Assembly: GCA_027623235.1 (NCBI GenBank)
Contig: JAQBVJ010000042.1
Span: 1-53,341, forward strand
Length of the DNA stretch: 53,341 nt
DNA from: Planctomycetota bacterium
GTDB lineage: Bacteria > Planctomycetota > Planctomycetia > Planctomycetales > Planctomycetaceae
Reading direction: 5' to 3'
Below the pieces are notes generated by a model. It had not been told where the DNA came from. It saw only the letters and a list, made by a program, of their open reading frames with translations, and did not search any database. Positions 1 to 8,929 of the stretch are shown here, in pieces (position 1 is the stretch's first letter; each line of letters opens with the position of its first letter). A program made the position numbers and the translations under genes.

Positions 1-69
1 AAGAAGGCAACCAAGAAGAAGGCAACCAAGAAGAAGGCTGCCAAGAAGAAGGCTGCCAAGAAGAAGTAA
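1..69 (+). CDS. 3' end of a histone H1-like Lys/Ala-rich protein (partial)
   Basis: Only the last 22 codons and the stop lie in the window; the gene starts to the left. The frame reads as KKATK and KKAAK pentapeptides made mostly of Lys, Ala and Thr, ending at TAA 67-69. Such tails are typical of bacterial histone H1-like (HctB/AlgP-type) DNA-binding proteins, which bind and compact DNA through a disordered basic tail. A strong intrinsic terminator follows 70 bases downstream, consistent with a real gene end. The N-terminal part is not visible, so another protein carrying a Lys/Ala tail (for example a ribosomal protein or HU fusion) cannot be excluded. Confidence 0.6.
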   Translation, partial: KKATKKKATKKKAAKKKAAKKK

Positions 70-87
70 ACTGCCAAGAAGAAGTAA
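52..87 (+). repeat. Tandem 18-bp duplication that includes the stop codon
   Basis: Positions 52-69 (GCTGCCAAGAAGAAGTAA) are followed directly by 70-87, the same 18 bases with one change (G to A at the first base). The coding pentapeptide repeat thus continues in frame past the first TAA and ends in a second TAA. It looks like slippage or unequal recombination within the 15-bp repeat array. Confidence 0.85.
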
Positions 88-141
88 CCCGATTCCGGGT
101 GCTTCTGCAGTCACTTCTGATTCTGGACGGCAACAACGAGG

Positions 142-167
142 AAAGGCGACTGGAAACAGTCGCCTTT
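142..167 (+). terminator. Intrinsic terminator after the H1-like gene
   Basis: A perfect 11-bp stem (142-152 with 157-167) closes on a GAAA tetraloop, and the 3' arm runs into a T-rich stretch. It ends rightward transcription of the H1-like gene. The A-rich 5' flank could also let it serve the leftward diguanylate cyclase gene that stops at 204. Confidence 0.85.
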
Positions 168-203
168 TCTATTGCGCTCACCGGTTGGTTTTCGTGCCGC
201 TTT

Positions 204-1106
204 TTACTCCACGATACCTGTCGAAACGCAGTTTCGGCCCGCCTCTTTTGCCCGGTAAAGAGCGCTGTCGGCACTCGCAATCAGCCAGTTATGGTCTAAT
301 TCACACGGATTCCGACAGAGGCTCATCGAGGATACACCGAAGCTCGCCGTGACAGAAACGATGTTGCTGCGGTGTCGAATTTCAAGCTCCTCCAGCGCTC
401 CGCGGATCCGTTCCGCTGTCCGTTCAGCGCCTTCCATGTCGGTCTCTCGAAGAATGATTCCAAACTCTTCGCCACCGTAGCGACATGGCAGATCGGTGCT
501 TCGCTTCCAGCCCTGAAGCAGTTCTCCGACGGACTGCAAAACCTGATCGCCAAACGGATGCCCGTACGTGTCGTTCAGATTTTTGAACCGATCGATGTCC
601 ATCATGACAAGCGACAATGGCCGGTCGTAACGTCTCGCGGATGCAATTTCTTCATAGAGTCTCTGATCAAACTGCGAGCGATTCCAAAGCCCGGTCAGCC
701 CATCGAGCATCGCCCGATGCGCGAGCATGTCGAAGTAGCGTTTGGTTCGAAGCGCCGATCGAACGCGCGCGGTGAGCTCTGCGGTGTCGAACGGTTTCTG
801 GATGTAGTCGACCGCTCCGACATCAAAGCCGAGCACTTTCTGTTCGACATCCGTTTCGCCTGTCAGAAAAATAACCGGAATCGAAGCTGTTTTCGATCTT
901 GCTTTCAAACGGCGACAAATTTCGAAACCGCTCGCATCCGGCATCATGACGTCGAGCAGGATCAGGTCCGGCGGTTCTTCACACGCCTGCTCGTATCCCG
1001 ATTCGCCTGTCAGCGCATGCCGAAGTTCCACGTTCAGTCCGCCGAGCCGAACGCTCAGCAACTGATGGATGTCCGGCGAGTCATCGATGGCAAGGATTTG
1101 CTGCAT
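204..1106 (-). CDS. Receiver-GGDEF response regulator (diguanylate cyclase, PleD/WspR-like)
   Basis: A 300-residue protein with an N-terminal receiver domain (about 1-120) and a GGDEF domain (about 130-295). The receiver has the acidic pair D8/D9, phosphoacceptor D52 (LILLDVMMPD), T82 and K104. The GGDEF domain carries the active motif GGEEF at 211-215 and an RxxD inhibitory site (R202, D205) five residues before it, so it should make c-di-GMP from GTP and be product-inhibited. It lies 61 bases downstream of a hybrid histidine kinase on the same strand, which is the likely phosphodonor. A PilZ protein at 7954-8358 could be a local effector, although nothing in the sequence proves that link. 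Confidence 0.93.
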   Translation of the reverse strand: MQQILAIDDSPDIHQLLSVRLGGLNVELRHALTGESGYEQACEEPPDLILLDVMMPDASGFEICRRLKARSKTASIPVIFLTGETDVEQKVLGFDVGAVDYIQKPFDTAELTARVRSALRTKRYFDMLAHRAMLDGLTGLWNRSQFDQRLYEEIASARRYDRPLSLVMMDIDRFKNLNDTYGHPFGDQVLQSVGELLQGWKRSTDLPCRYGGEEFGIILRETDMEGAERTAERIRGALEELEIRHRSNIVSVTASFGVSSMSLCRNPCELDHNWLIASADSALYRAKEAGRNCVSTGIVE

Positions 1107-1167
1107 GGGCTTTCTCTTTCAACCGACATCGGTCGAGGCAGCGAAAAGGCCTCCTCCGAAAGACAGA

Positions 1168-4146
1168 TCAGACTACCACGGAGGCACCTGTGTCTGTATT
1201 CGATTCTACCTCTTCCAGCTCAGGTTCAGCCTCTGGCGTTGAAGTCTGGCGAAGAATTGTGGTCAGGTTTTGAAGAAGATCGGAAACTTCCATCCATTCC
1301 GGATCACTCGCAGCCAGTTCTTCGATCCGCTCGATGGTGCTTTGAGGTGATCCCCCTCCACCGATCAGTGTAGCCACCTGGCGAGCAGAACCTTCCGCAG
1401 CAGTGGTTTCTGATCGAACGGTGGCGGCGGGTCGGCTTTCGTTCTGTTCGCCGGGAAGACCACCGGCGATGCGCTGGCAGATCTCATTGAGCTCGTTGAT
1501 TGCCGCCTGGCGTTGATCGTGATCTGCGAGAGGGTCCTTCGCGAGCTGTTCGACTTTTGCCGCCACCGAAGTCACGGCGGGAAAGCCATAGCCGCCGCCG
1601 GACCCCTTCAGTTGATGAGCGTTCGTCGCGACCAGTTCGAGGTCGCCTGCAGAATGAGCCTCGGCCAGGCAGGCAAAACGGTCCATCAGGCCATCGACAA
1701 ACTCGACGACGATCTCGGCCATGTCGGGATCGTCTGCAAATTCGCTGACGATCGGGGGCAGCGAATCGCACACGGCCTGCGGGGCAGACTGCGCCGCCGC
1801 TCGCCGAACGGTTTCGATCAGCTGCACCGCGTCAATCGGTTTCGTGAGGTAGCCATCGCAGCCCGCTTCAAGGCACCGTTCCCGGTCACCCGTCATCGCG
1901 TGGGCTGTCAATGCGACGATCGTTCCCTCGTAGCCGCTCTTTCGCAACTCGGTTGTCGCCGAGTATCCGTCGAGCACGGGCATCTGCATGTCCATCAAGA
2001 TGAGATCGAACGGTTTTTCTCGACAGCCAACAGCCTCGATGGCCAGCTGCCCGTTTTCAGCGGTCGTCACTTGAACGCCGGCTTTCTTGAGGTGATGAGA
2101 AATCAGTCGTCGATTGTCGGGGCCGTCTTCGACAAGCAGCACTTCTGCGGCAACCGATAAAACATCAGCAGTCATTCTCGGAGCAGATCTGGGAGAACTC
2201 GTTGCGATTTCGGGACGGTCGATCATCGGCGTGCCATCGAGAGGACCGGTCGGAAGATCGAATTCAAACGTTGCTCCAAGTCCCTCGGCACTAAGAACAG
2301 AAATCGTCCCACCGAGGAGTTCCACGAGCCGTTTGCTGATGGCCAGGCCGAGGCCCGTTCCGCCAAACTCGCGCGTCGTCGAGTTATCGGCCTGCGTGAA
2401 CGCGCGAAACAGCCGTGACTGCTGCGCTGTCGCGATGCCGATTCCCGTATCGATGACGCGAAAAATCAATCGCGGCTGAGCGTGCGTTTCCGAATCGAAT
2501 CGCAACTGAACTCGAACGCCGCCATCACGAGTGAACTTGACGGCATTGCCGATCAGGTTGATCAGAATCTGCCGCAACCGAACCGGATCGCTATGAATAA
2601 ATTCCGGGACGGGCGAATCGAAGACGACGTTGAGGTCGAGCCCTTTGTTCGCCGCGCGGTCGCGCATCAGCGAAACGACTTCGTTGACGATCTGGGCGGG
2701 ACAGCAACGAATTGTTTCGAGCGTCATTCGCCCTGCTTCGATCCGCGACAGATCGAGAATGTCATTGATCAGAGCAAGCAGATGGTCCGCGTTGGAACGA
2801 ATCGTTTCGACGCATCGGATTCGCTCCTCAGGCGACTGATCCGGATCGGCCAGCAGCTCGGCGAAGCCGAGGATCGACGTCATCGGTGTGCGGATTTCGT
2901 GACTCATGTTGGCCAGAAACAACGTTCGAGCCTTCGTCGCCGATTCGGCCACAAAGCGAGCCTGCTCAAGCTGCGCTTCGAAGAGTTTCTGCTCTGTGAT
3001 GTCGTGCAGGATGCCCGTGATCACCCGATGGTCGGGAAACCGAACTTCGGCGGCCGAGAAATCGACGATGACCTGCGACCCGTCGGGCCGATACGCCACC
3101 AGCTCTTGTCGCGTGCCGACGAGTGAATCGACGTTTCGAATCCGCGCGGTCCGCGCGTCTCCCCTGGCGGGCACGCTGCGCTCGACAAGATCCTCCAGCG
3201 GCGATCCGATGATGCGGTCGCCCGGCAGCTGGAAGAGATCGAGCGTCGCCTGATTGCACGACTCGATAATCCCCTTCTCGGTGATCGTGACAATGCCTTC
3301 GGCGGCTGAATTGAAAATTGTTCGGAGCCGCGCCTCGCGATCGGCAAGATTCCGAGCCTGGGTCGCGATCGTTGAAATCGTCTCGTGAGCGGCACGCGAC
3401 AACCGATTTCCGTAAAGAGCCACGACGACGACCATCGCCAGGATGCCGAACAGAAACCAGGCCTGATACGCCCGCATCTGTTCGGCGTCCTGCAGCTGCG
3501 ATTCAAACCCCCGACTTTGAACCGCTCGGATTTCACTGTAGAGGCGGACGATTTCGCCACTGACTTCACTGCTGATCTGATTGAGCCGTGCCAGCTTTCC
3601 ACCTGCCGTGTCGTAGTCATTCTGCTCGCTGAGGTTGAGGATGCGCAGCGTTTCAACCTCGATTCTGCCCGCCCCTTCGACAATTCGATCGAGACGTTCT
3701 TCGACGGCCTTCAGATCGGCTTTCGGAATATTGATTCGTGCTTCGCGCTGAGCAATGTCCAGTCGGCTGCGAAAAACGGCAAGGCTTTTCGCCAGTCGCT
3801 CTCGTTCGACCGCGGCGTCGCGTGAGTTGAAAACGTCGATGGCGGGTTGGGCGCATTCGCTGGAGAGCTTTACGAGCTCAGAATAAAGCGCTTCCCGCTC
3901 GACCCATTCGTAGTTGCTGGAGACGGCCTGGGCGAAATCTTCCGTGAGGGCCCGGCTGAACGACAGGCTGGCTGTGATCGCGGCAATGCCGATGGCAGCT
4001 AACACGAAGAACGTGTAGTGCCAGCGGACTCGCGGCTGATGAATTCCTGCCGTTTCCAGGTCGACGATCGTCGCCGAGGAGGAATCCGCGACTGCGAACG
4101 ACGCAGACGGCGTCGCTGGAAGTTCGGCACCAATTGAACCGGGCAT
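1168..4146 (-). CDS. Membrane hybrid sensor histidine kinase (PAS-HisKA-HATPase-REC-HPt)
   Basis: The ATG at 4146 gives 992 residues and has a GGAG ribosome site nine bases upstream. The frame stays open upstream, but that part is Arg-rich and low quality and was not used. Order: TM helix about 43-64, a helical sensor region, TM helix about 229-246, PAS about 272-390, HisKA with H416 (NMSHEIRTPM), HATPase with N-box NLIGNAVKFT, G1 DTGIGI and G2 GTGLGLAIS, receiver with D719 (LILMDMQMP), and HPt with H844 (NAHQLKGSGGGYG). It is thus a full phosphorelay in one inner-membrane protein. The receiver-GGDEF gene 61 bases downstream is the probable final target. The signal sensed is unknown. Confidence 0.92.
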   Translation of the reverse strand: MPGSIGAELPATPSASFAVADSSSATIVDLETAGIHQPRVRWHYTFFVLAAIGIAAITASLSFSRALTEDFAQAVSSNYEWVEREALYSELVKLSSECAQPAIDVFNSRDAAVERERLAKSLAVFRSRLDIAQREARINIPKADLKAVEERLDRIVEGAGRIEVETLRILNLSEQNDYDTAGGKLARLNQISSEVSGEIVRLYSEIRAVQSRGFESQLQDAEQMRAYQAWFLFGILAMVVVVALYGNRLSRAAHETISTIATQARNLADREARLRTIFNSAAEGIVTITEKGIIESCNQATLDLFQLPGDRIIGSPLEDLVERSVPARGDARTARIRNVDSLVGTRQELVAYRPDGSQVIVDFSAAEVRFPDHRVITGILHDITEQKLFEAQLEQARFVAESATKARTLFLANMSHEIRTPMTSILGFAELLADPDQSPEERIRCVETIRSNADHLLALINDILDLSRIEAGRMTLETIRCCPAQIVNEVVSLMRDRAANKGLDLNVVFDSPVPEFIHSDPVRLRQILINLIGNAVKFTRDGGVRVQLRFDSETHAQPRLIFRVIDTGIGIATAQQSRLFRAFTQADNSTTREFGGTGLGLAISKRLVELLGGTISVLSAEGLGATFEFDLPTGPLDGTPMIDRPEIATSSPRSAPRMTADVLSVAAEVLLVEDGPDNRRLISHHLKKAGVQVTTAENGQLAIEAVGCREKPFDLILMDMQMPVLDGYSATTELRKSGYEGTIVALTAHAMTGDRERCLEAGCDGYLTKPIDAVQLIETVRRAAAQSAPQAVCDSLPPIVSEFADDPDMAEIVVEFVDGLMDRFACLAEAHSAGDLELVATNAHQLKGSGGGYGFPAVTSVAAKVEQLAKDPLADHDQRQAAINELNEICQRIAGGLPGEQNESRPAATVRSETTAAEGSARQVATLIGGGGSPQSTIERIEELAASDPEWMEVSDLLQNLTTILRQTSTPEAEPELEEVESNTDTGASVVV

Positions 4147-4732
4147 ATCGGAAGGCTCCACGGAGTTCGGCTCACTGAGTCGAGCCGTTTGGTCTGACTT
4201 TGCACGCGTGTGACACTTTCCCCTGCAGAGCAAGCATAGGTCGAAATGGACGAGTCCGGATGGAGAGCGACGGAAAGCGGTCTCAGTGCAGGTCAATCCC
4301 CGCCGCCATCCGCTAATCGCCTCCCTCATTGAGAGAGAGCGTCGATCGAGTGGCGTCAGTTGAGCGCGAGGGGCGTGAGTCTTCGAACGGGTGCGCGGTC
4401 TGTCGCGGCACGAACCGAAACAACGCGGAAAACGCATGGCGCGATTATTCCGGGATGATGACATTGCGCGGTGAAGGGCTGCGTTGAGTACCGGTCGCAC
4501 CGATGCTGCCGAACTCGACTCCGCCAGAACCCGCACAGGCTTCAGATCAGCTGTACCAGGGCCATGCGGCACGGACGGGACGTTGAGAGCGACCGACGGG
4601 GTTGCCGCGAGTCGGTGCCGAACCAGGGCAATCGAGTTGCGTTTTCCTGACTCGCCGTCCGATCAAAGACTCACTCCTGTTTGCAACACACCTCTTCGAA
4701 TGACCGACTCTGAATCGCGAGGCACTTGAAGC
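4147..4732. other. Divergent intergenic region
   Basis: The region lies between the kinase start and the lipoprotein start and should hold both promoters. No convincing ORF, RNA or repeat is seen. The open minus frame here lacks domain-like sequence. Confidence 0.5.
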
Positions 4733-6001
4733 ATGAAGCTCACATTCCGCTATTACTTGGGCGCTGGCCTGCTGGCCGCCGCCGCGTTTGCCGGTTGCTC
4801 TGCCATCGAGCGAGGGATCAGTCAGTTCGAGCGAGGTTTCGATGACGAGCCGCCTGCGTCAGGATTGCTTCCAGGTGTCTACGCCGAGTCACTGACCGAT
4901 GGCGAGTCGATTGGCACGCCCACTCCGGTCGCTGACTCAGTGCAGGCTCCGGCGCCGTTGAACACGCAGGGCCGCGATCCGCGTCCGACGGAGTTTCTGA
5001 TCGAGCCGCTGGAAGACGTACCGGCACTTGTCCCGCCGCCCGCGCCGGCTCCGCTGCCTCTGAATGGTCAGCCCGCGGCATTCCGAGGCAACGCGGGTCA
5101 GATTCGCCCGATCTGTTTCAACTCGTCGTCGTGCTGCCCGAGCGTCGTCAGCTGCGATCCCTGCTCGACGTCGTGCTGCTCAAGCGGGTGTGGTGAGAGT
5201 CTGCTTTCGAAAATGCACCGTGGCATTTCGAACGTTCACGGCCGGATGTACTGCTTCAAATCCCGCGTGAAGAGCAAGCTGTCCCGGCTGAATCCGTTCA
5301 GCTGCTCTTCCGGCTGCGATCCGTGCGCAACGTGCTGTGACCCGTGTGCCAGTTGCTGCGTTCCGTCGTGCTGCGATCCGTGTGGCGACGGCGTCATCCT
5401 CGATGGTGTTGTCGTGGGATCGTACCCGGCGAGCAGCGGCAGTTATTACGGTGGGCAGGCTCAGGGTTTTCCGCAGTACTCACAACCAGCCTACCAGGGA
5501 GTTTACGCTCCGCAGGCTCAAGGGGTTTACGGTTCGCAGGCTCCCTGCAACTGCCAGCAGGGTGCGAGGTGGCAACCGCAGCAGCAGCAGTTCACACAGG
5601 CTCAGACCTGGCAGCAGTACGCTCCCCAACAGCAGCAATACGCCGCTCCCCACCAGTACGCACCGCAGCAGTACGCTCAGCCGCACTATCAGGGTCAGCC
5701 GACGTACGCTCCGCAACAGCAGCAGCAGTACGCGGCTCCGCAGTACCAGCAGCAACACCCTCAGCAGTATTCACAGCCCGTTCAGCCGAACACTCAGATT
5801 CCTGGGCTGATTCAGAATCCACAGCCTGGTGCAATTCAGCACGAGCCGATTCAGCAGGGCAACCTTCAGCCGCCGGTACCGGTCAGTCCGGCTCCGGCCG
5901 CGTCGCAGACTCCAGGGACGGCTCTGCTCGGGCCTGGCTACGCTCCCCGCTCGATTCCTGTCACGCGTCATCTTCAGACGACTTACGTGACAGTTCGCTG
6001 A
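4733..6001 (+). CDS. Cys-rich, Gln/Tyr-rich surface lipoprotein
   Basis: A 422-residue protein with a lipoprotein signal peptide (MKLTFRYYLG..., lipobox FAGC, Cys at about 22). A Pro/Ala-rich linker is followed by two dense cysteine clusters holding 8 and 11 cysteines, built from DPC, SCC and CDP repeats. A long C-terminal part (about 225-350) is rich in Gln, Tyr, Ala and Pro with repeated QYAPQQ-like units. No enzymatic domain is seen. The composition suggests a structural envelope protein cross-linked by disulfides or adhesive through its Gln/Tyr repeats; this is inference. It converges on the BBP7-type barrel gene and shares a terminator with it. Several overlapping frames in the low-complexity part are artefacts. 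Confidence 0.85.
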   Translation: MKLTFRYYLGAGLLAAAAFAGCSAIERGISQFERGFDDEPPASGLLPGVYAESLTDGESIGTPTPVADSVQAPAPLNTQGRDPRPTEFLIEPLEDVPALVPPPAPAPLPLNGQPAAFRGNAGQIRPICFNSSSCCPSVVSCDPCSTSCCSSGCGESLLSKMHRGISNVHGRMYCFKSRVKSKLSRLNPFSCSSGCDPCATCCDPCASCCVPSCCDPCGDGVILDGVVVGSYPASSGSYYGGQAQGFPQYSQPAYQGVYAPQAQGVYGSQAPCNCQQGARWQPQQQQFTQAQTWQQYAPQQQQYAAPHQYAPQQYAQPHYQGQPTYAPQQQQQYAAPQYQQQHPQQYSQPVQPNTQIPGLIQNPQPGAIQHEPIQQGNLQPPVPVSPAPAASQTPGTALLGPGYAPRSIPVTRHLQTTYVTVR

Positions 6002-6093
6002 GCTCTCGTTTTCTGGCTACGATCTCTTCACTGCGCGTCTCCCCTCAAAGCAGCTTCCGGCGGTCGGTCCGAAACTGATTTGTGTGCGCAACA

Positions 6094-6130
6094 AAAACCG
6101 CCCCGGAGCAATTTGCTTCGGGGCGGTTTT
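6094..6130. terminator. Bidirectional intrinsic terminator
   Basis: A 16-bp stem (6094-6109 with 6115-6130, one G-T wobble) of CCGCCCC-type sequence is flanked by A and T runs on the two sides. It therefore works for the rightward lipoprotein gene ending at 6001 and for the leftward barrel gene ending at 6161. Confidence 0.9.
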
Positions 6131-6160
6131 GTTGATTGACGGTCCGCATTCGGGCAACGA

Positions 6161-7543
6161 TTAATAGCGGAATTCCGCACCCATATTGAGACCCTGGTAG
6201 TACATAAGTTCGGTGCTCTGCCTCGCAACGATTGCCGCGTCGTTCAACGGGCCATTGTCGTTGTAGAAGACGCTGTTATGAGCCCGACTCGTGTTGTCAA
6301 CGAACAGGAATGAGTAACCAAAGTTGACGGTCAGCTTCTCTGTCACGATGAGTTTTCCGTAGAGCGCGATTTCTCCGACCGTGCTGAGTTTCGAAGCCTG
6401 ATCCGTCGACGTAATGGTCGGGTCCCCTTGACTTCGCAGCCGTTCGCTCACGACAACGTTTTCGGCTTCGTTGATGCCAAAGCCGATTTTCGGTTCGACA
6501 CCCAGAGCGAATCTCGGATGCACGAACTCCATCCGCAAACCCACCTGCGGTACATAGACTTTGTTGTCGCTTTGTGACGTGACAACACTGACCAGCGAGG
6601 TCGCCAGCACTCCCTGCTGGTTGAACGAGCCGGTCTGAACAAGCTGCTCGGAGATGTCGACGTATCGAAATCCGAGGAGCGGACGAATCTGCAGACCAGG
6701 ACCGGACGAGTACGGGTCCGAGACCCAGTTGAATTCCGCGCCCCATAGATCGCTTGAGAACCTCGTCCGGAAAGACTCGTCGTAAATGAAGAGGTTGGAC
6801 CCGGGAACTCCGTTCGTAAACGTCGATGTCACGATGAAACGAGCCACGTCATTCGTGCCGGCCAGCGGGGGACCAATTTTATTCCCGGCGACTTCAAACT
6901 CCTGAGTCACTTCTGTCACGTCCTGCATCCAGAAAATCGACGCCTCAAAACCACCTCGACCTGCTGGCAAAGGCAGACCAATCGTGCTTCGAATTCCGTT
7001 CCGATGGCTCAAATCGGTCGTGTCGAGTGTGGCGACCCGGGCGATGCCGGCCAGTTGACTGGCCACTGTGACCGGGAACGGATCGCGCGGTTCCGGAACT
7101 CCAGCGAGGGCCGAACCGAGTGCCTGATTTCCCGGGTCTTTGTAAGTCCAGTTGAGGTACTCGACCCGGAAATAGGCACCCTTGACCGCGCTTAACAGCA
7201 ACGCGTCGAACGGCGAGCTCCCGTAGTCCCAGCCATCGTCGCCGGACAGGTCGTCGTACGACTCCCGGTAGTACGGGCTCGGCTGCGAGTAGTTGGCCGT
7301 GATCGGAGTTGGCCCTCCGCCTGCCTGAGCACCCGACATGCTCATCATGCAAATCGGACAGGACGCATGACCGCCCGAATGGTCGTGCCCTTCGAACGAG
7401 GTCGGTGTGTAAACCGGTTGCCCGTAAGGGGAAGGCTGCGCTGAGGAATACTGCGCGGGAGAATACTGCGCCTGAACCAGGCCCGGCGCGAAGGATGCTC
7501 CGAGGACGGCAATGGCAACGGCGGCTGTGAATCGCCTGATCAT
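6161..7543 (-). CDS. BBP7-type outer-membrane beta-barrel protein
   Basis: The frame contains two close ATGs (7549 and 7543). The AGGAAG ribosome site abuts the first and sits six bases from the second, so 7543 (MIRRFTAAVAIAVLGASFA) is preferred, giving 460 residues. A signal peptide probably ends at VQA before QYSPAQ. A Tyr/Pro/Gln-rich N-terminal stretch with a CPIC motif follows. The rest alternates polar and aromatic residues as in a beta-barrel (FRVEYLNWTY, GAEFNWVS, PLLGFRYVDISE) and ends in Tyr (GAEFRY), usual for outer-membrane barrels. This matches the planctomycete BBP7/DUF1551 family as I know it; its substrate is unknown. Confidence 0.8.
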   Translation of the reverse strand: MIRRFTAAVAIAVLGASFAPGLVQAQYSPAQYSSAQPSPYGQPVYTPTSFEGHDHSGGHASCPICMMSMSGAQAGGGPTPITANYSQPSPYYRESYDDLSGDDGWDYGSSPFDALLLSAVKGAYFRVEYLNWTYKDPGNQALGSALAGVPEPRDPFPVTVASQLAGIARVATLDTTDLSHRNGIRSTIGLPLPAGRGGFEASIFWMQDVTEVTQEFEVAGNKIGPPLAGTNDVARFIVTSTFTNGVPGSNLFIYDESFRTRFSSDLWGAEFNWVSDPYSSGPGLQIRPLLGFRYVDISEQLVQTGSFNQQGVLATSLVSVVTSQSDNKVYVPQVGLRMEFVHPRFALGVEPKIGFGINEAENVVVSERLRSQGDPTITSTDQASKLSTVGEIALYGKLIVTEKLTVNFGYSFLFVDNTSRAHNSVFYNDNGPLNDAAIVARQSTELMYYQGLNMGAEFRY

Positions 7544-7953
7544 GTTCATCTTCCTGAGGCCGTGTTCCCCCGTGCTCCGGCAGTCGGAGCTCGGGTCAGC
7601 AGAAAACCACACCGGGCTCGGGTAGAGCCGGTTCCCTCTCGTATCGGTTCTGCCGGCTGGAGAACTTGTTCCGATTGCGAGGCCCCGCGCGAAAATGTGA
7701 CGATTCTGCCGATTCTGCTGATTTTCCCGGGGGAAACTTTCCTCGGTCTCCAAGGAAGCTCTGCCCGTATTCGGACAAATGTGTCCGTGTGAGTCGTGCC
7801 TCTCACAGTCAGTGGAACAAGTCCGATCCCTGTCGCGGAGCGGCGCAAGCTGCCCGGTTTTGCATGGCGAAACGCGATCTGACCGGACGGCTTGCGCCGT
7901 GCCGCTACCCGTCTTCAACGGGCTGCTAAGCCCCTGTTTTGGCCAGTCCTGCG
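7544..7953. other. 410-bp intergenic region with one inverted repeat
   Basis: This is the leader and promoter region of the barrel gene. A perfect 10-bp inverted repeat (CGGCGCAAGC at 7841-7850, complement at 7890-7899) lies downstream of the PilZ gene and could form an RNA stem, but no T-run follows. No ORF is supported. Confidence 0.4.
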
Positions 7954-8358
7954 TTACGGCTGGCGCAGAAAGCGGCCACCGCTCACGTAAAACCCGTCGA
8001 CGGCGTACCGGCACCAGGTGAGTTTCGCCCGGCGCGTGACCGTCCCGAGAGCAGCGTTATAGGTCACTTCGACGAATCGATACGGCAGCGGATTGTCATG
8101 CCGGAACGAGATGCCGTCTCCGGAAATGTCGCGGCCTGTCGCAACGAGCTCCACATCGACCGGCTCATGATTCTCATTCAGACCGCGCAGGCGCAGCCGA
8201 CCGGAAAACGGGATCCGGTGAACTCTGCGGCAATGAACGAGACTGCCTGATCGATGCCAGCTCGCCGACGGTGCCGGAGCGGCCTCACGGCGAAAGCCCT
8301 CCGACGGAACATCGAAGCTGGGCGGAGCCACGGCTGTCTGCAGGGATGTCGTTCTCAT
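7954..8358 (-). CDS. PilZ-domain protein (probable c-di-GMP receptor)
   Basis: Taking the ATG at 8358 gives 134 residues; the frame also has a TTG eight codons upstream. Both PilZ signatures are present: RxxxR as R44-VHR48 (CRRVHRIPF) and DxSxxG as D77-S79-G82 (GRDISGDGISF). These bind c-di-GMP in the family. The C-terminal half (EVTYNAALGTVTRRAKLTWCRY) fits the PilZ barrel. No transmembrane segment or extra domain is seen, so it is a stand-alone cytoplasmic receptor. It lies between the barrel gene and DUF485-actP with its own spacer, so its output partner is not evident. Confidence 0.82.
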   Translation of the reverse strand: MRTTSLQTAVAPPSFDVPSEGFRREAAPAPSASWHRSGSLVHCRRVHRIPFSGRLRLRGLNENHEPVDVELVATGRDISGDGISFRHDNPLPYRFVEVTYNAALGTVTRRAKLTWCRYAVDGFYVSGGRFLRQP

Positions 8359-8656
8359 GACGCAACCGGTCTCTCGGCTCAAGGTGTCAATCAGGGAGGC
8401 GAATCAACGTTAGGTTGCGGGAATTGACTGGTCAAAAAAAATCAGCACGGGTCAGGCATTCGCCTCGCCCGATTTCGAGAGATTGGCAGCAGCGCTGACA
8501 TTCGAGCATCGGAACGTTGCCAGACAGAAACCGTTGCCGATTGTCGACACCGTCGCGCGCCGGTCCGTGGCGGGCCTTTCTGAATCTGGCTACTCTGGCG
8601 GGCTCGATTTCAACTGCTCTGCGTCGCGGACGCCCGCTCTGACCACAGGACTTCAC

Positions 8657-8929
8657 ATGGAAACCCGGAACGCCCGCATCGGGCTGATTCTGTTTTTCGT
8701 TTATCTCGCGCTGTACGGCGGGTTTGTCTTTCTCAGCGCCTTCTCTCCCGACACGATGGAGGCGACGCCAGTTGCCGGAGTCAACGTGGCGATCCTGTAC
8801 GGCTTCTTCCTGATCATCGCAGCCGTCGTCCTCTCTCTGATTTACGGGCTCGTTTGTGACGGCAACGACGCGCCGGGATCGGCATCGCCCAAAGCGGATT
8901 CAACCGGCGACGGGGAGGGCTCGAAATGA
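8657..8929 (+). CDS. DUF485 small membrane protein (ActP partner)
   Basis: A 90-residue protein starting METRNARIG with two TM helices (about 8-30 and 46-68) and a polar acidic tail. DUF485 proteins (E. coli YjcH type) are encoded just before acetate symporters and are thought to work with them. Its stop overlaps the next start by four bases (ATGA), which implies translational coupling with the ActP-like gene. The longer open frame upstream to 8483 has no membrane or domain character and was not used. Confidence 0.85.
   Translation: METRNARIGLILFFVYLALYGGFVFLSAFSPDTMEATPVAGVNVAILYGFFLIIAAVVLSLIYGLVCDGNDAPGSASPKADSTGDGEGSK

Noticed and set aside
4147..4572. N-terminal extension of the histidine kinase to a TTG at 4572
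   Set aside because: The extra 142 residues are Arg/Ser-rich and unlike any domain. The ATG at 4146 has a ribosome site and gives a normal kinase start.
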